Assembly (NCBI GenBank): GCA_036555325.1
Contig: DATBLQ010000071.1
Coordinates: 1-20,040 of the forward strand
Length of the DNA: 20,040 bases
Reading direction: 5' to 3'
From: DATBLQ01 sp036555325
GTDB lineage: Bacteria > Pseudomonadota > Alphaproteobacteria > Rhizobiales > Aestuariivirgaceae
Part shown: positions 1 through 7,564 of the stretch, one piece after another
Layout: every line of letters begins with the position of its first letter
Position numbering within the stretch: position 1 is the first letter of the stretch
Position numbers and translations under genes: made by a program
The notes under the pieces: model-generated
Database searches by the model: none
Seen by the model: only the letters and a program-made list of their open reading frames with translations
Told to the model about the DNA's origin: nothing

Positions 1-5
1 TACAT

Positions 6-1232
6 TCACCGCTTCGCACCTCGCGTCAGCGGTATGACTTTTCCTGTTGCCTTGGGCTCGCAATAGTTGGCCCAGGCTTTCATAAGTTTTGCACGCTTCG
101 CCAGCAAATCCCCTCGCCGGTATGCGCTCTCGACCCTGTTCTGGATCGAGTGAGCTAACGCCGCTTCGCACACCTCATGCGGAAAGGACGTCGCCTCCGA
201 CGCCCAATCTCGGAAAGTGCTTCGAAACCCGTGCACGGTGGCCTTCCCGACACCCAAGCGGGCAAGGCACCGCGCCATCGACAATTGATAGAGCGGACGC
301 TTTGGTGAGTCGGAGAACACATAAGGACCGCGACGAACCTCCTCCAACTCCTTCAAAATCGTCATCGCCCTATCAGAGAGAGGCACGCGATGCTCCTTAC
401 CGGCTTTGATGCGTGTTCGCGGGATGACCCATAGCCTTTTCTCAAGGTCGATCTCGTCCCACTGAGCTCCTGCTGTTTCACCCGTGCGAGTGGCGCATAG
501 AATTGTGAACTCTAAGGCAAGCGCCGGCATCGATCGCAGTGCCCGTAGCTTCGGCATGAAGTCGGGCATTTGCTCATAGGGCAACGCTTCAAAATGGCCG
601 CGCTTGAGTCTCACTCTCGCAGGCAGCAGCAACTTGAGATGACCACGCCAACGCGCGGGGTTTTCCCCTTCGCGACAGCCTTTGGCCTTCGCGGCATCGA
701 GAACGTTCTCTATACGCCCACGCAGTCGGCTCGCCGTCTCCGGCATTGCCAACCAGAGGGGCTGCAGGACCTCCAGAACGTCCTTTGTCTCGATCTGGTT
801 GACCCGTTTCCCTCGCAGAGGAGCTGCCAATGTCCTGAGCGAGGAATCCCACTGCTCCGCATGTTTGGCGCTCCGCCAAGACGGTTTCATAGCCGCGATA
901 TAGTCATCAGCCATTTTGCCAAAAGTTGGCGCCTGGGCCATGGCGGCCCGACGTGCCGCTTCTTGCTTGGCCGTTATCGGATCATGGCCGCCTGACAGAA
1001 CGGCACGAGCCTGGGCGGCTCTTGCTCTTGCCATTGCAACTGAAATACCTCCCTTGCCGGCACCGCCGAGGCCCATCTCGCGCTGCTTCCCGCTCAAGGA
1101 GTACATGAACACCCAGCGCCTGGTGCCTGACTTGGAGATCGCGAGATATAGATTGCCGCCATCTGCATGCCGACCCGGCTTCTTGACCGTCTCCGCCTTT
1201 CTTGCGCTCAACCTGTTCAGCGTTCGTTTCAT
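6..1232 (-). CDS. Tyrosine-type site-specific integrase (P4-like)
   Basis: An intact integrase of about 408 residues that would catalyse integration and excision of a genomic island or prophage. The N-terminal part (about 1-90) resembles the arm-DNA-binding domain (DUF4102) of P4-type integrases, with GGNLYL and a WVFMYSLSGKQREMGLG stretch. A core-binding domain follows (about 100-185), then the catalytic domain. Numbered from the chosen ATG, the catalytic set is visible: Arg249 (in CATRTGE), Lys276, His334-x-x-Arg337 (HGFR), His361 (ALAHS) and the nucleophile Tyr371 (ESAYRRGD). A TTG one codon upstream could also start, but the ATG at 1232 has an AGGGG ribosome site eight bases upstream. The stop is only six bases from the window edge, so the left neighbour is unseen. 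No tRNA or att core was found beside it. Family is confident; the element it mobilises is unknown. Confidence 0.93.
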   Translation of the reverse strand: MKRTLNRLSARKAETVKKPGRHADGGNLYLAISKSGTRRWVFMYSLSGKQREMGLGGAGKGGISVAMARARAAQARAVLSGGHDPITAKQEAARRAAMAQAPTFGKMADDYIAAMKPSWRSAKHAEQWDSSLRTLAAPLRGKRVNQIETKDVLEVLQPLWLAMPETASRLRGRIENVLDAAKAKGCREGENPARWRGHLKLLLPARVRLKRGHFEALPYEQMPDFMPKLRALRSMPALALEFTILCATRTGETAGAQWDEIDLEKRLWVIPRTRIKAGKEHRVPLSDRAMTILKELEEVRRGPYVFSDSPKRPLYQLSMARCLARLGVGKATVHGFRSTFRDWASEATSFPHEVCEAALAHSIQNRVESAYRRGDLLAKRAKLMKAWANYCEPKATGKVIPLTRGAKR

Positions 1233-1240
1233 CAAAATGC

Positions 1241-1288
1241 CCCTATCCCCTGCCCTAGTCCCAGCCCTAGTTTCAGCGCTAGATTACC
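1241..1288. repeat. 12-bp tandem repeat upstream of the integrase
   Basis: Three clear copies and a degenerate fourth of a 12-base unit lie head to tail: ccctatcccctg, ccctagtcccag, ccctagtttcag and cgctagattacc. They occupy 1241-1252, 1253-1264, 1265-1276 and 1277-1288. The first copy also supplies the integrase ribosome site. The array sits where integrase or excisionase arm sites, or the integrase operator, are expected; that role is inference. Confidence 0.7.
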
Positions 1289-1300
1289 ATAGCAGCCAGT

Positions 1301-1376
1301 GAAGGTCAGTAGAGGTCGGTGCAAAATTAGGCCTTTGAATCCACAACTTTCGGGCACGTGTAGAGCGGTCGGTGCA
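1301..1376. repeat. Direct repeats between integrase and DUF6064 gene
   Basis: A 15-base motif gtagaggtcggtgca at 1309-1323 recurs at 1360-1376 as gtagagcggtcggtgca, with one inserted base. A weaker third copy (gaaggtcagt) directly precedes the first at 1301-1310. They lie in the 161-bp non-coding stretch between the divergent integrase and the membrane-protein gene. They could be recombinase arm sites, an attachment site remnant or operators; nothing in the sequence decides between these. Confidence 0.5.
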
Positions 1377-1393
1377 GGAGCATGGAGTGATTG

Positions 1394-2056
1394 ATGTCGG
1401 ATTGGTTGACATATGGCCTTTCCGATTTTCTTTTATTTTCGCCTCGTACCTACTACCGCCTGTTCGAGCTTTACCACCGGTCCATATGGCCCCTTCAGCT
1501 CTCGGCACTCGTCGCAGTGTTTGCGATCCTCCTTTTGCTCGAAAGGGGCGGCCCGCGGCCGAGCAAGGGGATCTCGCTTCTGCTGGCCATATGTTGGGTC
1601 TGGGTGGCGTGGGCTTTCCTCTACTCTCGCTACGCTACCATCAACTGGGCAGCGCCCTATGCCGCCTTTGCGTTTGCTATCGAGGCGCTGGTGCTGGTCT
1701 GGCTTGGAGTCCTTCGCGGCGAGCTTACATACACGCTTCACCGCAACTGGCGCGGAATGATCGGGCTCGCGCTGTTTCTGTTCGCCGCTGCGGTACAACC
1801 CATCACAGGTATACTGACTGACCGCGAATGGTCTCAAATCGAAATCTTTGCGTTTACCCCCGATCCGACAGCCGTTGGCACGTGCGGATTGCTCCTCTTG
1901 TCAGACAACCGCCTGCGTTTTGCCGCCATGGTCGTTCCAATCGCTTGGTGCGTTGTTTCATCACTGACCTTGTTCGCGTTGCATTCATGGGATGCCGCTG
2001 TGCTGTCAGCAACAGCCCTCCTCGCGCTCGTCGCGGCCTTTGGTCGCCCCCGCTGA
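1394..2056 (+). CDS. DUF6064-like multi-pass membrane protein
   Basis: A hydrophobic protein of 220 residues with about six membrane segments, roughly at residues 32-50, 58-76, 83-107, 121-143, 155-172 and 178-215. The N-terminal stretch containing LSDFLLFSPRTYYRLFELY and the overall size match my memory of the DUF6064 family, whose function is unknown. The ATG at 1394 is preceded by GGAG with six bases spacing, so it is preferred over the TTG one codon upstream. The gene diverges from the integrase and converges with the response regulator gene, whose stop lies 16 bp away. It is probably part of the accessory segment. The family name is from memory and moderately sure; no function should be inferred. 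Confidence 0.75.
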   Translation: MSDWLTYGLSDFLLFSPRTYYRLFELYHRSIWPLQLSALVAVFAILLLLERGGPRPSKGISLLLAICWVWVAWAFLYSRYATINWAAPYAAFAFAIEALVLVWLGVLRGELTYTLHRNWRGMIGLALFLFAAAVQPITGILTDREWSQIEIFAFTPDPTAVGTCGLLLLSDNRLRFAAMVVPIAWCVVSSLTLFALHSWDAAVLSATALLALVAAFGRPR

Positions 2057-2072
2057 CGCGGGAATTAGCAGC

Positions 2073-2435
2073 CTAGGCGGCGAGCAAAGAAAGCACCTTC
2101 GTCAGGTCAACCGGCTTATGCAGCACGCCGAGCGCTCCATGATCTATCGCCCTCTGCACCAGATCTTCCACGCTGTAGCCGGTCATCATGTACACCTTTG
2201 CCCGTGGCTTAAGTTTCCGGATCTCGAAGAAGCTCTCAACGCCGTTCTTGCCTGGCATCGCGATGTCCATGAAAGCTAGATCGAAGTTCTTCTCATCATA
2301 AGCCTTAATTGCCTCCATGCCGGAGTGAGCCGTTGTGACGACATGCCCCTCCAGTTCGAAAATTTCCGCAAGCGAGTTGGCGTTGTCTTTGTCGTCATCC
2401 ACGACCAGAATGTGCAGCTGTTTGCATGTCATCAT
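2073..2435 (-). CDS. Single-domain response regulator (CheY-like receiver)
   Basis: A 120-residue receiver domain with no output domain. Key residues are visible: the acidic group Asp13-Asp14-Asp15, phospho-acceptor Asp57 (in FMDIAMPG), Thr85 (MMTGYS) and Lys107 (LHKPVD). The start at 2435 is chosen because GGGAGG lies five bases upstream and because this ATG overlaps the TGA of the kinase gene by four bases (ATGA). A longer reading from 2471 has no such support. The overlap implies translational coupling, so the upstream kinase is the natural partner. Without a DNA-binding or enzymatic domain it must act by protein contact or pass the phosphate on to a further protein encoded elsewhere. Confidence 0.93.
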   Translation of the reverse strand: MMTCKQLHILVVDDDKDNANSLAEIFELEGHVVTTAHSGMEAIKAYDEKNFDLAFMDIAMPGKNGVESFFEIRKLKPRAKVYMMTGYSVEDLVQRAIDHGALGVLHKPVDLTKVLSLLAA

Positions 2436-4012
2436 GCAGCCTCCCGTTTGTCTAGGTTTGATGGAAACCACGCCGTCATGATCGTCCCCTCCCCCAGTTT
2501 GGTATCGATGCGAAGCCCGCCACCATGCTCATCGAGAATTTTTTCGATGGCCGGTATTCCCAAACCCACTCCATAGCTTTTTGTCGTGAATAGCGGCTCT
2601 CTTACTTTTTTCAGCGTCTCCTCGGTCATGCCGGGTCCGTTGTCGGCACAGGCGATTTCGATACCCCTCGTTCCCATCCTCGAACTGATGACTATGCGCG
2701 GAGCCGAAGTAGAGAATTTATTCGGTTCGTCACCCCGGCCCACCATTGCTTCCGATGCATTGCTCAAGAAATTCACCACCACCCGATACATCCGCGATGT
2801 ATCGAAAGCCGCGCTCATTCCTGCTAGCCCGGCCTTGAACTCCACTTTCACTATCTGTGGCAGCTTTTGCGCTTGTTCCCTCACTACGTCCTCTAGCCAA
2901 TCGTCAACATTGACCGTCTCCGCTTGCAGGGCCTGCGAGCGGGTGAAGTCCAGAAGCTCCGAGATAATGTTATCGCAACGAATGACACCCTTGTTGATGC
3001 GCTCGATTTGCACCTCGAGCTCCGATCCGTTCGACCCAAGCTTGCGAGAAATGAGATAGGCGGCCGTTCGTATCGTGTTCAATGGATTGCGGATTTCATG
3101 CGCCACCGTGGCGGTCAGTTGCCCGAGCTGCGCGAGTTTCCCCTTTCGAATATTTTGCTCCTGGGCGTCCTCCAGCAGCTTCATATTGGAGGTGAGCTCG
3201 TGATTAAGCCGCGTGACATCGTCGTTGACTGTCTGCAGGCGGGCTGCAAAGGCAAGTGTATCGGCGCGCGATGCTTCCAGCCGCCTGTTTGCTTCGGCTA
3301 TGTGCTCATGCTTTTGTTTCATCACTTTTCCGATGTAGTGGCCGTAGATCGTGACACATGCCACCATGACCAGAATGAACAAGCCGATCAGACCCTCAAA
3401 ATTTTTCAGTTTTTGCATCTCTTGAACGCTGCTGGTCTCGTAGTTGCGAGTCAGCACCATAATGCTTGCCATAGCGCCGTGAAATTGGTGTTTGAGCTTC
3501 GTGGCGAACCCTTGTGTCATCGACATGCAATGCGCCGCCTTGTCGATCCAGCCGTTGTAGTACTGCGAAAACGCTGAGCGCCCGTGCTCAGCCGTGAGCT
3601 TGAGCGTGCTGTTGACCACGTGCAATGCCGCGAGCGCATCTTGCGCCGCCTCTGCTTGGTCTGAATTGATCAGTTCCTGCTGCAGCGATATGACTGCCCT
3701 TTTTACAGCGCTGAGATTTTCCTCGAACTTCCTGCTCTTGCCCACCGGATCGCCGGTTTCGAACACGTGCACGACCGGAGCGCTCATCTCCATGACAAGG
3801 TCGTTGATCTCCCACATCTTGGTGAGGGTCTTGTCCCATTGCTGCCGGTACTCGACAGTTCGCTCGAACAGGCCAGCGAAATGATTGCTGAGCAACAACC
3901 CTGCACCCACCGCCAGGATGTCAAACGAGGCCAGGATGAAGTAGACTATGTGAACGCGGGTATGGCTTCTCACCCTCGGCGTTTTCGCCGCGAGCGCGGA
4001 TAGCGAGATCAT
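2432..4012 (-). CDS. Membrane sensor histidine kinase
   Basis: A 526-residue inner-membrane kinase. Membrane segments are at about 21-43 and 207-228, enclosing a periplasmic helical sensor region of about 160 residues with no ligand motif I recognise. A cytoplasmic coiled-coil-like stretch (about 230-290) leads to the HisKA box with His305 (TVAHEIRNPLN). The N box is at about 410-422 (NFLSNASEA), the G1 box at Asp457-Gly461 (DNGPGM), an F box at 473-477 (PLFTT) and the G2 box at 481-485 (GVGLG). All catalytic motifs are intact. A GGAGGG site five bases before the ATG supports the start. The gene is followed by its receiver partner with a four-base overlap. The 128-bp gap to the divergent GFA gene should hold the promoters of both. 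Confidence 0.94.
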   Translation of the reverse strand: MISLSALAAKTPRVRSHTRVHIVYFILASFDILAVGAGLLLSNHFAGLFERTVEYRQQWDKTLTKMWEINDLVMEMSAPVVHVFETGDPVGKSRKFEENLSAVKRAVISLQQELINSDQAEAAQDALAALHVVNSTLKLTAEHGRSAFSQYYNGWIDKAAHCMSMTQGFATKLKHQFHGAMASIMVLTRNYETSSVQEMQKLKNFEGLIGLFILVMVACVTIYGHYIGKVMKQKHEHIAEANRRLEASRADTLAFAARLQTVNDDVTRLNHELTSNMKLLEDAQEQNIRKGKLAQLGQLTATVAHEIRNPLNTIRTAAYLISRKLGSNGSELEVQIERINKGVIRCDNIISELLDFTRSQALQAETVNVDDWLEDVVREQAQKLPQIVKVEFKAGLAGMSAAFDTSRMYRVVVNFLSNASEAMVGRGDEPNKFSTSAPRIVISSRMGTRGIEIACADNGPGMTEETLKKVREPLFTTKSYGVGLGIPAIEKILDEHGGGLRIDTKLGEGTIMTAWFPSNLDKREAA

Positions 4013-4140
4013 ATGCCCTCCGGTCAGGTCATCGAATCCAGCCTTGCAGCCTGATGCTCCTCTCGTAAAAAGGGGTTAATACGCAACACCGCCCTTTGTG
4101 GTTGTCGAATCGAAGTTAGTGAAACCTGAAGGAAATCGCG

Positions 4141-4635
4141 ATGAACGATCGAAATGCCGATACCCTCACCGGTGGCTGTCAATGCGGCAGGGTGCGGTAT
4201 CGCTTTGTGGGCACCCCCGGCGCGGCGTCAATCTGCCACTGCCGCATGTGCCAGAAGGCCTTCGGCTCCTGGGGAGCACCATTGGTGTCCCTCGCGGTTG
4301 CAAATCTCGTGTGGACGAGAGGAACCCCGGCCGAATTCCGTTCCTCCGCTCCGGTGGCGCGAGGCTTCTGTAGTTCGTGCGGCACGCCTCTCTACATGCA
4401 CGATGACGGAGATGTGAATTATGAGATTGCAATCGGAAGTCTCGATGATCCCAATAAGACGCCGCCTACGAAACAGGTGGGCGTCGAGAGTGAGGTGACG
4501 TGGTTCAAGTCGCTTCCCTCTCTGCCGCGAATGACGACAGCCGATTACAACACTCCCGAGCAGCTTGCGAAATATTCAACCCGCCAGCATCCCGACCACG
4601 ATACTGTGAACTGGCAGTTTCACGACGGCGCGTGA
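4141..4635 (+). CDS. GFA-family (CENP-V/GFA domain) zinc protein
   Basis: A 164-residue protein of the glutathione-dependent formaldehyde-activating (GFA) fold. The cysteine pattern of the family is complete: Cys13-x-Cys15 (GGCQCG), Cys32-x-Cys34-x-x-Cys37 (CHCRMC) and Cys77-x-x-Cys80 (CSSCG). These should bind structural and catalytic zinc. Many members are annotated as aldehyde-activating proteins, but most have no proven substrate, so no reaction is assigned. AAGGAA at 4129-4134 is a good ribosome site. A weak promoter-like pair, TTGCAG at 4044 and TAAAAA at 4066 with 16-bp spacing, lies upstream. The gene converges with alaS, leaving eight bases between the stops. Confidence 0.92.
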   Translation: MNDRNADTLTGGCQCGRVRYRFVGTPGAASICHCRMCQKAFGSWGAPLVSLAVANLVWTRGTPAEFRSSAPVARGFCSSCGTPLYMHDDGDVNYEIAIGSLDDPNKTPPTKQVGVESEVTWFKSLPSLPRMTTADYNTPEQLAKYSTRQHPDHDTVNWQFHDGA

Positions 4636-4643
4636 ACGCGACA

Positions 4644-7313
4644 TCATGATTTTCGCATCTTCAGAATGGCGCCGGCAATCGCGCTTAGGGATTCGTTTGT
4701 CTTGTCTCCGTAAGGTCCCCCCGCCATCGCCATGTCCGGCCGACCGCCGCCCCCCTTGCCGCCAAGCGGCTCCGCTCCGACCTGCGCCAGGGTGATGGCC
4801 GACAACGACGTCGTGAGGTCGGCTGTCACACCCACAACAACGGCACCTTTCCCGTCGGCGGCAGTATTTGCGATGGCCACCACTCCCGATCCGATGGTCT
4901 TCTTCCCCTGATCTGCCAGACTCTTGAGATCCTTCGAGTCGAAACCTTCGACACGCTTTGCAAGATACCTGATGCCCCCGATATCTTGCACCGCGTCGAC
5001 CGCGTCTCTGCCGCCCATGGCTAAATGTTTCCTCGCTTCTGCGAGTTCGCGCTCCAGTCGGCGTTTATCCTCGAGCAGGGATTCGATTCGCTGTGCCACT
5101 TCGCCCGGCGTCACCTTCAAGAGATCGGCGGCTGATCGAAGTCGCCTGGCCTGCTCGGCCAAATAGCTGCGCGCCGCCTCGCCAGCCAGAGCTTCGAGCC
5201 GACGCACCCCCGCTGCCGAAGCACTTTCCGAGACGATTTTGATAAGCCCGATATCGCCGGTGCGCCGCACGTGTGTTCCGCCGCATAGTTCAAGTGAAAA
5301 AACCGGTTTGTTGGGCCCGCCTTCCGGCTGTGTTCCCATCGAAACGACGCGCACCTCATCGCCATATTTCTCGCCAAACAGCGCCATTGCGCCTTCGTTG
5401 ACAGCCTCCTCCACAGACATGAGCCGCGTCATCACTTGCTCATTTTGCTCGACGACCGCGTTGGCTATGGTCTCGATCCTTTCGAGTTCAGCCTCACCGA
5501 TCGCCTTCGGATGCGAGAAATCGAATCGCAGCCGCTGAGGCTCGACGAGTGAACCTTTTTGCGTCACATGCGATCCGAGCACCTGCCGCAACGCCTCATG
5601 CACGAGATGCGTTGCGGAGTGGTGTATTCGATTGCCGGCCCGGCGGTCATGGTCAACTTCGAGCTCCACCGCATCGCCAATTTTGATTGCCCCTTTTTCC
5701 AAGATTCCCTGATGCACGATGAGGTCGCCCAGCCTCTTTTGGGTATCCTCAACGCGAAACAGGCTCCCCTCGGCCGTGCGCATGACGCCCCGGTCGCCCA
5801 CCTGGCCTCCCGCTTCGCCATAGAAGGGGGATTGATTCAATACTAGGGCCCCTCTCTGCCCTTGGGTCAGCGCTTCAACCATCTTGCCTTGAGAGACGAT
5901 GGCACGCACCTGGCCTTCCGCCGTCTCCGTATCGTATCCCAGGAAATCGCTTCCCCCCGCGCGGTCTTTGACTTCGTACCAAATCGCCTCCGTGCCTGCT
6001 TCCCCCGACCCGGCCCAGGCCTTCCGCGCCTCTTGGCGCTGGCGTTCCATGTCCCTGTTGAATTCATCGACATCTACTCCGATGCCGCGCGGCTTGAGCG
6101 CATCCTGTGTAAGATCGAGAGGGAAGCCGTAGGTATCGTACAGCCTGAAGGCGGTGCTGCCGGAGAGGCTTTCACCAGATTTGAGGCCCGCTGTTTCATC
6201 CTCGAGCATCTTCAATCCGCGCTCCAGCGTCTTACGGAAGCGAGTCTCCTCGAGTTTGAGCGTTTCCTCGACCAACGATTGGGCGCGGTGCAGTTCCGGA
6301 TAGGCGGCTCCCATTTCGCGCACGAGCGCCGGCACGATCTTGAAGAGGAGCGGTTCCTTCACTCCCAGGAGTTCCACATGCCGCATGGCACGGCGCATGA
6401 TGCGCCTCAGGACGTAGCCTCTGCCCTCGTTCGATGGCAGCACACCGTCGGCAATCAGAAACGCTGTGGCGCGCAAATGATCGGCGATGACGCGGTTCGA
6501 TGCCTTGTGGTCGCCCTGCGCCGGCACTCCTGTCTCTTCTTCGATTGCCCGGATCAGGCTTCGGAAGAGATCCGTCTCATAGTTGTCGTGCGTTCCTTGT
6601 AGAACGGCTGCCATCCGCTCCAGCCCCATCCCGGTGTCGATCGATGGTTTTGGCAGGTCGATTCGCTCATCCTTCGTAACCTGCTCGAACTGCATGAACA
6701 CCAGATTCCAGATCTCGACGAACCGGTCCCCTTCAGCCTCGTGCGATCCGGGCGGTCCTCCTGGAATGTGTTGGCCATGATCGTAGAAAATCTCCGAGCA
6801 CGGTCCGCACGGGCCGGTATCGCCCATGGCCCAGAAGTTGTCGGATGTAGGAATCCGAATGATTCGAGACTCTGGCAACCCGGCAATCTTCTTCCACAGG
6901 CGGAATGCATCTTCGTCGGCTGAGAAAACCGTGGTGAGCAGCCGATCCTTGCTTAGGCCGAATTCCTTGACCACCAGCGTCCAAGCCAGTTCGATTGCCA
7001 GCTCTTTGAAATAGTCGCCGAAAGAAAAATTGCCCAGCATCTCGAAAAACGTGTGATGCCTTGCGGTATAGCCTACATTGTCCAGATCGTTGTGCTTGCC
7101 CCCGGCGCGCACACATTTTTGCGCTGTGACCGCGCGTTTGTAGGGGCGCTTCTCGATCCCCGTGAACACATTCTTGAACTGCACCATCCCGGCATTGGTG
7201 AACATGAGGGTTGGATCATTACGTGGCACGAGCGGGCTGGAAGGGACTACCTCATGCCCCTGCTTGCGAAAGAAATCGAGGAAATGGGAACGGATTTCGT
7301 TCAGACCGGACAT
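4644..7313 (-). CDS. alaS: Alanyl-tRNA synthetase
   Basis: Cytoplasmic enzyme that charges tRNA-Ala with alanine and hydrolyses mischarged Ser/Gly-tRNA-Ala. The 889-residue length is usual for the family. The N-terminal aminoacylation domain shows FTNAGMVQFKNVF and CVRAGGKHNDLDNVG. The editing domain carries the zinc ligands His565 and His569 (HSATH) and Cys677 and His681 (CGGTH). The C-terminal region ends with the Gly-rich GGKGGGGRPDMAMAGG of the C-Ala domain. The reading frame is open 44 codons further upstream, but homologues begin near MSGLNEIRSHFLDFF, so 7313 is chosen; its ribosome site is not strong (GGAAGG about 15 bases upstream). It lies downstream of recA but is separated by a clear terminator, so it needs its own promoter within 7314-7443, which I could not pinpoint. 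Confidence 0.98.
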   Translation of the reverse strand: MSGLNEIRSHFLDFFRKQGHEVVPSSPLVPRNDPTLMFTNAGMVQFKNVFTGIEKRPYKRAVTAQKCVRAGGKHNDLDNVGYTARHHTFFEMLGNFSFGDYFKELAIELAWTLVVKEFGLSKDRLLTTVFSADEDAFRLWKKIAGLPESRIIRIPTSDNFWAMGDTGPCGPCSEIFYDHGQHIPGGPPGSHEAEGDRFVEIWNLVFMQFEQVTKDERIDLPKPSIDTGMGLERMAAVLQGTHDNYETDLFRSLIRAIEEETGVPAQGDHKASNRVIADHLRATAFLIADGVLPSNEGRGYVLRRIMRRAMRHVELLGVKEPLLFKIVPALVREMGAAYPELHRAQSLVEETLKLEETRFRKTLERGLKMLEDETAGLKSGESLSGSTAFRLYDTYGFPLDLTQDALKPRGIGVDVDEFNRDMERQRQEARKAWAGSGEAGTEAIWYEVKDRAGGSDFLGYDTETAEGQVRAIVSQGKMVEALTQGQRGALVLNQSPFYGEAGGQVGDRGVMRTAEGSLFRVEDTQKRLGDLIVHQGILEKGAIKIGDAVELEVDHDRRAGNRIHHSATHLVHEALRQVLGSHVTQKGSLVEPQRLRFDFSHPKAIGEAELERIETIANAVVEQNEQVMTRLMSVEEAVNEGAMALFGEKYGDEVRVVSMGTQPEGGPNKPVFSLELCGGTHVRRTGDIGLIKIVSESASAAGVRRLEALAGEAARSYLAEQARRLRSAADLLKVTPGEVAQRIESLLEDKRRLERELAEARKHLAMGGRDAVDAVQDIGGIRYLAKRVEGFDSKDLKSLADQGKKTIGSGVVAIANTAADGKGAVVVGVTADLTTSLSAITLAQVGAEPLGGKGGGGRPDMAMAGGPYGDKTNESLSAIAGAILKMRKS

Positions 7314-7443
7314 TACTGCTTGTCTGCCTTCCTTTATTGAGCGCAAACGGCAGCCGGGCGCGCCTCTGGGGTTATCCGCCCGTGCTTTTGCCTTACCGGT
7401 CCACAACTGTCCAGAAACTATGCTGGGCCCGCAAGCCGAAGCC

Positions 7444-7479
7444 AAAAAAGCGCCCTCCCGGGGGACGAAGGAGGGCGCT
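7444..7479 (-). terminator. Intrinsic terminator of recA
   Basis: Perfect 10-bp inverted repeat: agcgccctcc at 7449-7458 and ggagggcgct at 7470-7479, with an 11-nt loop. Read on the minus strand the stem is followed by six T residues (7449-7444). This is a textbook rho-independent terminator for recA, and it separates recA from alaS. Confidence 0.93.
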
Positions 7480-7484
7480 CATTA

Positions 7485-7531
7485 CGGTGTGGGGGCGCAC
7501 ACCGTCTCGGTCCCAGCGGGGTGGGGGACCG
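7485..7531 (-). other. Two extra hairpins in the recA 3' untranslated region
   Basis: Between the recA stop and the terminator lie two more perfect 7-bp stems. One is cggtccc at 7508-7514 with gggaccg at 7525-7531. The other is cggtgtg at 7485-7491 with cacaccg at 7498-7504 around a 6-nt loop. With the terminator this gives three stem-loops in a row. They may stabilise the 3' end of the mRNA or form a processed 3' RNA; that role is inference. Confidence 0.6.
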
Positions 7532-7564
7532 TCAAATCAAATGGGCAGCGGTGTTTTCCGATCG

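Noticed and set aside
1233..1393. tRNA or att core beside the integrase
   Set aside because: No cloverleaf or T-loop pattern could be assembled from this stretch on either strand.
7314..7445. N-terminal extension of alaS by 44 codons
   Set aside because: The added residues are not found at the start of the family, which begins near MSGLNEIRSHFLDFF; the extension covers the promoter region after the recA terminator.
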